NCBI GenBank assembly: GCA_025084515.1
Contig: JAJAGP010000770.1
Span: forward strand, 1 to 64,000
From: Ancistrus triradiatus
Taxonomy: Eukaryota > Chordata > Actinopteri > Siluriformes > Loricariidae
Length of the DNA stretch: 64,000 nt
Reading direction: 5' to 3'
Positions 10,701 through 22,700 of this stretch are shown piece after piece. Each line of letters opens with the position of its first letter. Position 1 is the stretch's first letter. Below the pieces are notes generated by a model. It worked only from the letters and a program-made list of their open reading frames with translations. It made no database searches and was not told the origin of the DNA. The position numbers and the translations under genes are program-made.

Positions 10701-13700
10701 CTTATCTGCAGGCCATGGTGAGGACGAATCGATCTACTGTCGGTGGATTCTTCCTGGCTGGTCGGAGCATGGTCTGGTGGCCGGTAAGTTTTTCCCCTGG
10801 CAGCTGAGACCTGGATATCATACTCTATTTATCAGGGGTGGACAGTAACGAAGTGCTTTTACTTGAGTACTGTACTTAAGTATGCTTTTTGAGTGGAAAC
10901 TTATGACTTTAACTTCACTACATGTTAAAGAAAAATATTGTACGTTTCACTCCGCTGCATCAAGGTCCTCATTACGTGTTACTTTGAAGAAGCTTTGAAA
11001 GTCAGTGAATGATGTTTTTTCTTTTCTAAACCATGACTGTATTTTTCAAAGGTGACACTGACAAAGACAGCCTATTGAGAATCAGTATAGTAGGGTCACA
11101 TTAAGTACATTCCTCATCAAGCATTTATCAGGGGTATTAAGTATTGTATGTTTATGGCAATATTACAACTACAACAATGCAATGGCATAAGAGTTTACTT
11201 GTAATACTTGAGTATTAGTCAAAGAAAATACTTCAGTACTTTAACTTGAGTAAAATCTGATGGTGCAACTTTCACTTCGAAGTATCGAAGTAACATTTGA
11301 CCAATAGCATCTGTACTTTGACTTCAGTAGTGAAGTTGTGTACTTTGTCCACCTCAATTAGAAACACTTTTTAAATCATATATTGTAAAAAAACAAACAA
11401 ACAAAAAAAAACCTTATGAAAGACAGGACCAACATCACACCAAAAAATTCTGCTGTGTACAAGTCAAGTGTTCTGTGACAAAAACAACCCAAACAATTCA
11501 ATAACCCAACGTCAGCACATTTTACTGATAATGTAGATTAGATTATAATGTAAGTTGTATTTATGAGAATTATTTTATTATTTCACATAATAACACAATA
11601 AAGACAAAACATCAATTGCCCCCAACAAACTTTGTTCCTACCCTCTACCACCACCCATACCCTGGTAGACTTCTATAATAGTTAAATAAAAATAATCGTA
11701 ATAAATATCTCATTCATGCTGGAAAATGTGTTAAACAATTAAAATACTAATAAAACTGTCAGTACATCGTGGAGTGGGAGGAAAAGCTAGTGCTGAGAGA
11801 AAAGGTAGTTGTTGGGTTGAGCTTTGAAAGAAGTGAATGAAGAGAGAAGGCGTAGACGTGGTAATGAGTTCCGTAACTTAGGTGCCATGATGTTAAATGA
11901 TCTATGACTGGCAGAGAATAACCTGAATTTTGGCACAGGCAACAGATTTTTATCAGAAGCCTTTGCAATGACAGAGTTCCAGCCCTTACTGTCCTAGCCT
12001 TGGCACCGTGTACACGAGCTACTGAAAGCTCCATAGAAATAAATCAGGTTAGGGGTTCCAGCATTGAACTAAAAGACGTTTACAGCTCTAAAAGCTGCCA
12101 GCAGTAGATTCCTCTGCCATAGTAATGAAGATTCAAAAGCATATTTGAAAGACAGTCTGGAGGTAACTGTATGTTCTTTCCTATTAAAACTGATATATCG
12201 AGAGCAAGCTGCCTCCAGATTGTTGAGAGTGCTGGACATTGCCAAAAATAGTGCAGAAAGGCCCACAGTTCCTTTTCAGAGGAGTTAAGTGAACTCTGTG
12301 ATGATGTATATTGAATTATGCAGGGCTTTAAATAAAAAAAACCCATATTTTTAGTCAACTAATAATGTTTGATTAATTACTTTGATTGTAACATTAAGAA
12401 TAGCCAAAATATCCCTGTGGTACGAGTCCCATGCTGAAAATGTCCATTCCTGAGGGACACTACGAAAGCTGGGTTGTGCGTTTACAGGACCCTGAGATGG
12501 ACTGACGCAATGTGGCCATCGAATTCTGGGTTAGACTCCAAACCCTCCCATGATGACTGACACCAGGATGCTTTGCGTTTGCAAAATATCTGCATAAAGC
12601 CAGCTCATGAAGCGACGCATTTTATCTATCAAAAAATAAAACTGCTTTTGTTTCATGAAACTAAATGTTATTTTGTCTCAGGCACATTTCATTTTATAGT
12701 CCATAAATAAATTTCTAATTTCTTAAACATTAACTATTAATGTATCAACCTAATTAAAAATACAGACCCTGATCTTACAAGTCTCTATGTAAGACCATAT
12801 ATTGATTAATTTCGAATTATTATTTCTTAAAGATGAATTATTAATGCATTATTAATGTATCAACCTTGGAGACGCCAATCAGATCAGTCCTTGAAGCCTC
12901 CAAATCAGGTGCCAAAAAAGTAATGCCACACCCAGGAACTCACACCAATAAATTAATCTGCCCCGTGTGATATGCTGCCTTGGATATGCCAATTTATTAT
13001 TTTTATTGCTTATAATATAAAATTAAGAGCTAATGACCCTGAATTAATTGTTGGACCTTCATGGATTGTAAGATTGTCAGAATAAAGGTGTGTACCTTTA
13101 TGCATCCTATTTACAAATATATAAATATATTTTAAGCTTTAATTTGCCTAAATTAATTCGCAATTAACCTACAGTCTTATAACCGTTTGCGCACCCCTGG
13201 TCAAATGTATTGATGTGCAGGGAATAAACATAAATATGATGCATACTGTGCAAATTTTGCTTTTTAGACAGTGTTTTTCCTAAGGTCTCGAATCATGATT
13301 GACTTATTAATGGTCCATTTATATGTCCAAGAAAAACTGTACTGCGCAAAAAGTCTTGGGCCACCATTAGATTTGTTGTTTTAACAATGGTATAATGACC
13401 ATGTAGAATTATTTCTCAGTCTGTTTATTAAGATACAAACTGAACAAATAGGAAATATGTACAGAACATTAGTCAGGTAAAAGTCAGTCTTTAGTGTGAC
13501 CATCCCTAAAAGGGGTTTCCTGGCTGCTACCCTTCCAAAAAAACGTAAAGATGTAAGAGTTCATTTAGACTAAAAACACATCTCTCTGTCTTTCTGAATC
13601 TCTGTAAGAATTTACATCATATGCAGTAAGGGCCAAAAGTCTGAGCGCACTAAAGTAAAGGCTTCTTTGGATCACTGAGTGTGTTTTACATGCACTTATT

Positions 13701-16700
13701 AATCCGATCATAGTTTTATATTTCTGCAATTATATGATTATTCAAGTGGTCATGTATACAGCATGCTCCGATCTAGAAATTTGATTAAAAAAAAGAGCTG
13801 GATTTTAGTTCAGTAATCTGATAAATCATAGCAGTTACTCGATTTCCTAACCTGCCACGGTTGCCAGGTCCGCTTATTCTAAAGTTGTAGCTTTATTTGT
13901 CCTCTTTTTCTCTCGGGATCTGGCAACCCTGGAACTATAAACGTAACGAAGTTACAGGCAGCGAAACTGCAATCGAACATTTTGCAGAGACTCTGAAACA
14001 TAGTACATACTCGAGAAAATGAGGAATTTGATTATTAAATATTAAAGTTTACGTCACATATTTCTGTGACATTATTGGCTGGTTGCAAAGTAGAAATCCG
14101 ATTCCTGCCTGAGTCATGTAAACCCAGAGCTTCCCCATAACCTGATTACTGCATGTAAACTGATAAAATCTGATTTTTTGCAGTTATCGGATAATTATTG
14201 GCGAGAAGTATGCATAGTGGAGCAGGATGATTTTCCATAACACATCTCAAAGCTTGGTAATTCATGCCGGATAACATGGATCACCAGATTTAGCATAAAC
14301 TTTTGGAATCCATACATGCAATCAATGCTGGTGGTACAGTGTGAGCACAAGTATGGTAGTGTGCAAAAGTCTTAGGTCACCATTAGATTAGACATAGTAC
14401 TGTTTTAGCAATTGATTAATGACCATATATAACACTTTATCAGTTTCTTTATTACAATACAACCAGAAAATACAGGAAAATCAGAAAAAAAAACCATTTG
14501 CTGATTATGATTTGTAATCAAAAACATTATATTAAGTTTGACCACAACACGAAATCAAACCACGTTCACTTTTGGCCCTCAGCGTATAAAAATACATGAA
14601 ATCCAATAAACACATGTACTTATGTAACAGCTAACTGTTGCAACTCAGCATGCTTACTGATCCGGGGTGGCACGGTGCTTCGGTGGGTAGCACCAAACAA
14701 ACAAAAGGCTTACTGATCCAGATCAGAGCTGTTTACATGGAAATGACTCATTGTGTACAGTTACAAAACCCATCACCGCATCAAATGGGAGCCATAAAAT
14801 ACTAAAGCACGTCTGACTTCATGGGCCTTATCAGTTTGTAAAAGTTTATTATTGTTGTAGACCTATCGAGTCAATGCTTCCAGACAATCCAAGTGCAATG
14901 CTTCCTTCTGTTACTCAATCGTACTAAATCTTTTTGTAACCTTTATCCTCGAACGATTATTGTTACTCATCAATCATAAGTTCATCAGTTCAATAATAAA
15001 ATATGAAGTGCCCTGATTGCACCCATCCACTGATTAAATCATTATAATATTGCTTAATTATTCAGTCACGACCTTCTGAACTGATCTTTAGATTCACCAT
15101 ACGTGCTTTACCGATGTAATGATTGTAAGGAGTTGTATAAGATGCCGCTGTCTCTAATCATTAACTGCTTTCCCCTGCAGATCGGAGCGTCTCTGTTTGC
15201 CAGTAACATTGGCAGCGGGCATTTTGTGGGCCTGGCAGGGACCGGGGCAGCTGCAGGAATTGCCATCGGAGGGTTTGAATGGAATGTGAGTAGAAACACA
15301 AAATAGGCAAAAAAAAAAGCAACCTCCAACATATTTGTGTATTTATGACCAAGTCTATAAACCAGCTAACTAACTACAGTGGAAACTCGGAACTCGAACC
15401 TTCAAATTTGTTCGAAGTCAGAATCCGATTTAAATTTACAGTATTTAGCAGATGCTCTTACCCTGAGTAACTTACAAGTTTGAATCTTACAATCCACACA
15501 ATAATGGGTTAAGGACTCTTGCTCAAGGACCCAACAGTGGCAGCTTGGCAGAGGCGGAATTTCAACCCAGCACCTTCTGGTCCATAGTAACTTAACTGTT
15601 ATGCTACCACAGTCCCACAATCCAGTTCATTTCAGACACGCCCTCAACCTGGGGCATCAGCGCACAGATTTTACCGACATTCAAAGTCAGGATTTTCGTT
15701 GAAATTTGGGGACAAAAAAACTCTGACTGTCCCGTTCAGTGTCCGAATTGGTCGAATGAAGGTCAAATTCTGAGGTTCCACTGTACTGTACATCTACGTG
15801 GTACTGATATTTTTAAATCAGGAACCATATTAGTTTAATTTGCAGAGGTTTGGACTTTGAACTTGATGACATGTGACTCGACTCAACAAAATCGAAAAAG
15901 GCTTGTGACTCGACTTTGTCCTTACCGTCAGTAACTTGGACTTAGACTTGGACTTTTTGGGCTTTAAGACTCAAAACAATTCGAGAGTCTCCATAAATCC
16001 ATGTTTTTTAACATAACAATTTACTTCCATTTGTTAAAATAATATTGAATCACATAACTGAGCCTTTTGTATTGCTTGCTGTATCACTGTAACGTTAAGG
16101 AGCCGAGCTGCTCTGCTTTGTTTATCGATAACATAGCAACAAGGGAAATTCTGCCACCATTTTGAGGAGCACCAATGTTGAAGTTTGTGTGGACTAGAAA
16201 TATGGGGTCAAAAGTAATCATTTTCAGCTATAAAGACTATGCTGTAGTAAATAAAAAAGAGTTGCAACATAAAAGGTGAAGATTACCGATGCACGGCAAG
16301 TCTGTGTTTATATAGTTCACGTAGTAATTAGGTAGCTATCTACGTTATGAAGCTAACGACGAATGATAACTAATGTGACCGGAGCTCTCTCACAAAACCC
16401 ATTTTTGTTGTTGATTTTTTTGTAGCTGCTCTTGAGCTAAGACAGTTTCTGACTATAATTTGTTAGCTTGTTTAATTTGGCTGATAGGCTACTAAAGCAA
16501 GTCCATTCAGCTTTTGGTAACTTGAATAAGACTTGAAGTTTAGGACTCAGGATGTGACTCGGGATTTGAGTGTCAAGGCTTAAGAGTTACTTGTGACTTG
16601 CAACTTAGTGACTTATTTTTGGAAGGGTAGCAGCCAAGAAACCACTTTTTCACAACGGGAACAGGGTGAAAATGCAAAGGTATGCTAAAACACACAAAGA

Positions 16701-19700
16701 CTGGAATGAAGATCAGAGGATTATGGAGTGACGAATGCAAGTTTGAAATAATCAACAATATGTTATATATGGTCATTATATCATTGCTAAAACAGCAGAT
16801 CTATGGTGGCCTAAGACTTTTGCACTGGACTGTAGGTGTAGCTCATAGATAAATGATATGTAAGGGCTATATATCCTTCCTCTTTTAGGCTCTGGTTGTA
16901 GTGATCATTCTAGGATGGCTCTTCGTCCCCATCTACATCAAGGCTGGGGTATGTATTTACTTTTCAACTCCATTTACAAAAAAAAGTTTCTTGGTTATAA
17001 GTAAGCCTATGTACACACTCTACATCCTATATACACTACACATTCATGCAGTTATCTAATCAGTCAATCCTGTGGCGGTAGCGCAGTGCATAAAATCATG
17101 CGCATACAGACCAGCAGCTTCAGTAAATACATTTAAAAAAAATTTTCAGAAACATTTTTATTCAAAACTTCTTCATTGTTAAAGAAAGATAGAAGGGGCT
17201 GCTGGCTTGTGCCTGGCTCTGTGCTCTCACTAGCTTTAGCTTTAACTTCTTTGTTAGTTTTGTCAAATTTCACATATTCAGCCATATGATGCTGTTTTAA
17301 ATGTATTAATAAATTTGTTGTTCCAAACGTTTTCTGAGTTGCTATTTTTGCTATGCATGTATTGCAAACAGTACGTTCTGAAGAGCTTCCACACTGAAGA
17401 CATGGCTGTGTCTTAAATAAAGAAAGAGGGACTATTTAGTTGACTAAGTAGCACTCAAAACAACTGAAATCTAACACTTCCTCATCATGAACAAACTGGG
17501 GAGTGGCAGAGTCATGTTTCAAGCTCCGTACATGAGCTGAATTCTGAATTAAAAGCACTAAAAAGCACTGTGCTGTTCATATGTGGTTGCCGTTGTCACT
17601 GACATGCTCTGCACAAGTGTAAATTTATGTATTTAGTGTCATTAGAAACAAGGAAAAATGTGATTCATCTCTGCCCTGCTCTTCAGTAATGTACTCTCGT
17701 TAGACTACAGAGCACCTAAGATACTCTGATAGCCTTGATATTTTTTATCATGTTTATTTGTAGTGCAACAGTTTAGAAATGCTTCTCTTATCTCTTATCT
17801 CTGTCTCTAGCTTACTGAATTTGTTCTTGTTGTCTGGTGGTCTGCAGGTGATCACCATGCCCGAGTATCTGAAGAAGCGTTTCGGGGGTCAACGTATCCG
17901 TTTCTATCTGTCCGTACTCTCGCTCTTCCTCTACATCTTCACCAAGATTTCTGTGAGTAGACCTTACCAGCTACTGAAAATCCATCACTCCTGTAGCAAC
18001 ACAAAGTGCACAATTATTGCTTAATTTGCTTTAGATTTAGAGTTTCTCATTTGAGCCTGGTTCTTCTTTAAGAAGTCTTTCCTTGCCGCTGTCATTATGA
18101 CAGTGTCTATTGTTACTTGAGCAGATCTGTGGTGCACATCCATTTATTTACATTATTGTAATAAGTCTCTCTTTCGGTCTCTCCACCAGGCTGATATGTA
18201 CTCTGGAGCTATCTTCATAAACCAGGCTTTGAAAGTAAACATCTACCTGGCTGTCGTCTTGTTGCTGCTGATCACTGCACTCTACACCGTCACAGGTATG
18301 ACCCAAACCGCCAGTGCTGCTCTCAGAGACAGGACAGGTTCATTCTCTCACCCAAGCGTTCCTAATTTAGATCAAAACGGGTCGTGATTAGCTCATGAAT
18401 CGAGGCAAGTGCATTTAGACGTTTGTGTTACGCCCATGGAAAAATCGAATATTATCTCCTGAGTAAAGTGCGCTGAGAGTAAAGTCCAGAGTTTGTTACG
18501 TTGATTGTTTTCAGGAGAAGACGCATTCATGCAGGATATTGTTCTGTCACATCTCTGAAACATCAGGGCTAATTGCCCATGTGTTCTGATAAGCATGCGC
18601 CATGGAAGGGTCCATTACAAACTGTAACCCTGAGATTTTGCTTTGGTTCTGACACCTTTTGCATCAAGTTACCATTAAAAATAGCTAAAACCAATTCAGT
18701 ATTGCAAGGAGCCGGTGCCTAACTGGCAGCACAGAGTGCATGGAACTAACACTAGACAGGGTTCCAATCTATCACTGGGTACTCACATTGGGACATGTCT
18801 AGATACTCCAGTTGACCTAAAGCATGTCTTTGGAATGTGTGAAGAGACTGCAGTACCTGAAGAACATGCAAAATGCACACCGACAGAGTCCAGACTGGGA
18901 ATCAAACTGGGAATCTCTGGATCTGTGAGGCGACGGCAAAAACCACTTGTGACACCGTGACACCCTAAGACTAACGTTGCACACTGTTACTGCATAACAT
19001 GATTGATTTCTAATTGATAATATTTATTCATATAGAACTGTAAAGCTCCATTTTCAGCAGCATTACTGCAGTGGCCTAATCGCATATTAATTGGCCTAAA
19101 CACAACATACATGTTAATTGGTTATTAGAGAAACATGTAGGGTTTGTCTAGCTGAAACCTATTTTATTTTCAAAACGGCTAACATGAAACTGATTTCAGA
19201 AGAAACACAACAGCCTGTTGTTGTTTTGTTATGAAGGTTAATTCTGTTCATCATATAGCCAAGAAGCTCAAGATTTCATACAAAAGTACTTAAAGAACCT
19301 GCAGGTATGCACAGTGTCCAAATATTTGCGATAAACGTATTAATTAGGTAACTTAGTTTAATTCTTACATATAACATCTAGGGTTCTTATTGGAGTTTGG
19401 GTCCCTTTTTGAGTCTTGCTCCTCCCAACTTTTCTTCCTATAACATTTAGCGAGTTATTCCTTTGCACTGTTGCCTTAGGCCTTTGGACCTAGATAGTTG
19501 TAAAGCTGCTTTGAGATGCTCCAATGAAAGATGCTTTACAGAAATACATTTGAGTCGACGAAGCACAAATTTTGGTCTTTGCTTTTTTTTTTCAAAAGCA
19601 GGATACTAAACTGTTGTAGCATGAGATTGAGTCTAAAAATGTACAACTATCATACAAGCTGCATAGATGAACATGGGACGTGGGTTTAATTTTTTTTCCC

Positions 19701-22700
19701 TGATCGTCTGAACTGCTAGCTGTAACTGCTGCAAATGGAGGAATAGAACAGCTATATGATTGAAAATAAGTTATGACACTGTCCGTTTCTGATCATTTCA
19801 TATCATACATTTTTATATTATTTTAAGTATTGTTATCATACCATAGATGTTTGAGTGTGTTATATCAGACGTTTAAAAGCTATTCTACCTTAAGGAATGT
19901 CATAGCAACATGGCTGCCCGTTAGGATTGTTTTGTAGGAAGGTCTAATGGTTAACCGTAAGATGGCGCCAAATGTCCTCAAAACGATAAGAAAATCTGAC
20001 GTGTTTGACTACTGAAGACCATGTTGCAGCTCCGCACTTCATTCTTAATTGTTTAAAAATGTTTCATGTTTTACTCGAAACACCAAAATAACGTTAGGAT
20101 AGGTTAGAGTTTTAGGTGGCGGTGTGTGTACCATTAATGACCTACAGTAATCACTCGTGGTATGCAATGGAAAGTCCTCACAATGATAGTTTGTGTTTTT
20201 GTGTGTACTCAGGTGGTCTTGCTGCGGTTATTTACACAGATACACTGCAGACTATCATCATGGTGGTGGGATCCTTCATCCTCATGGGCTTCGGTCAGTG
20301 CAGAGCTCAGAGCCATAAAGACTAATCCTGATCAAAATACATAAACTCAGATGAATTAGAAGTGTTTCTATGACCCTGATCTTCATCATGTCACAATATC
20401 TCAATAACAAACTGTCCAAACATGTGATGGAATTCAGTATTCTCTCTCCCTCACTCCCTCCCTACAGCGTTTGATGAGGTGGGAGGTTATGAAAACATGA
20501 AGGATCGCTACATGGCTGCCATTCCATCTCAGACTGGCATAAACATCAGCTCAAAGTGTTACACTCCTCGTCCCGATGCCTTCCACCTCTTCAGAGATCC
20601 AATAAAGGGAGATCTGCCATGGCCCGGGCTCATCTTCGGCCTCACCATCCAGGCTGCCTGGTACTGGTGCACGGACCAGGTACAGCTCTAACACACACAC
20701 ACACACACAATCTGTGGATTCTGAAACTAAACAGAACAGTTTTATCCAGTGTACATACTAAACGTAGCCACTGGTTCTGGTGCTTTATATAAACACAGGT
20801 TTGGTTTTGGTGCTTTATATAAACATGTGTCAGGTTCTAAGCGTGTTGTATAAACAGTTTTGGTTCCGGTGCTTCATTTCAGGTGATCGTGCAGCGCTGT
20901 CTCTCTGCTAAGAACATGTCCCATGTGAAGGCCGGCTGCATTATGTGTGGTTACCTTAAACTTCTGCCGATGTTCCTCATGGTGTTCCCAGGCATGATCA
21001 GCCGGGTTCTTTATCCAGGTAAAGACCTAAGTGTGTGTGTATGTGCTTGTATGCCCTCTGTGTGGATCAAGTGTATACAGTATATTATTTTGAGCACAAA
21101 AGTGCCTAGAATGAAAGACAAACGTCGTATGTGTGTGTGTGTGACGTCCCATCTCATTGTGTGTTTTTGTAGATGAGGTAGCATGTGTGGTACCAGAGTT
21201 ATGTAAGGAGTTCTGCGCTACTGAAGTGGGCTGCACTAATATCGCCTATCCAAAACTGGTGGTGGATCTCATGCCTAATGGTGAGCAAATGCTTCTTTGT
21301 CTAGTGTTCTGTGTGTGCTTGCTTATCACATCTCATATCTCCTCTGTGTGTGTTTAGGTCTCAGAGGTTTGATGCTGTCGGTCATGCTGGCGTCTCTGAT
21401 GAGCTCGCTCACCTCCATCTTCAACAGCTCCAGCACCCTGTTCACCATGGACATCTACGTCAAGCTCCGCCGCAAAGCCTCCGAGAAAGAGCTCATGATC
21501 GCCGGCAGGTCAGCGCACAGCAAACACACACTTCAATCAGATGTTCATGAAATGTTGTTTTCCTGTATATCAAAGTCTCACAAATCCTTTCCCCACTATA
21601 TACACAAAGCACAGGTTCTATCTGTCTAATTTTCTGTCTGGTTTTGTGGCTGTAGGTTGTTTATTTTGGTCCTGATCGGTATCAGCATTGCTTGGATTCC
21701 CATCATCCAGACGGCTCAGAGCGGGCAGCTCTTCGACTACACCCAGGCTATAACCAGTTACCTCGCCCCGCCCATTGCTGCCGTCTTTACGCTCGCAATC
21801 TTCTGCAAGAGAGTCAACGAACCGGTCAGTTCTATATCACTCCACCCAGAACTGGATATTGATTAATCACGACACAGCCCAAAAGTATGTGGACACTCGG
21901 AAATCCCATCCGAAAAATAACTGGTAACAACTGCATTAGTTCCTTGTTTGCTGGTGTAAGAGCAAACATCAACATTTCTGACTGATCCATGAAATAAAAA
22001 CCAGGTAGAAGCTGATTCATCATTTCTGTTGATGGGACTAAAACTGCTCTTCAGTCGAGCTGTGAATCCAATAAGAGTCCCAGACGTTTGATTTCTGCCT
22101 CTCCAGCTCATCCAAATCTTTGTTTGTAATTAAGGCTGATGAACCTCGGCTCATTGGAAGGACCAGGCTGCTCATTAATAGCTTCGTCTAACAAATTTGA
22201 ATTGAAACAAATGCTTTCGAGGCTAGTAGATTTTTATAAAGTCATTATTTGACGTAGTTTAGTTTTTACGTTGCTTTGAGACGATGCTCTGTCATAAAAA
22301 TTGCTATAGAAATAGACTTGACTCTGGAGTGTAACCCATCTTTCACTGCCTGTTTTTTGTCTGTACGCTTGATTTGCCAGTAATTGGGGGTGTCCACATA
22401 CTTTTGGCTGAGCAGTACAGATTTGGCATGTCATAACAAATCATGTGATGTAGCTAACAGGTGACATTCTTAAATCAGGGTGCGTTTTATGGCCTGCTGA
22501 TCGGTCTGGCGGTCGGTCTATCGCGGATGATCACGGAGTTTATATACGGAACAGGAAGCTGCGCCAAACCGAGTGACTGTCCGAAAATCATCTGCGGCGT
22601 GCACTACCTGTACTTCGGTATGATCCTGTTTACAGTGTCCTGCATCGCCGTGCTGGGAATCTCGCTCATGACCAAACCCATCGATGACAAGCATGTAAGC

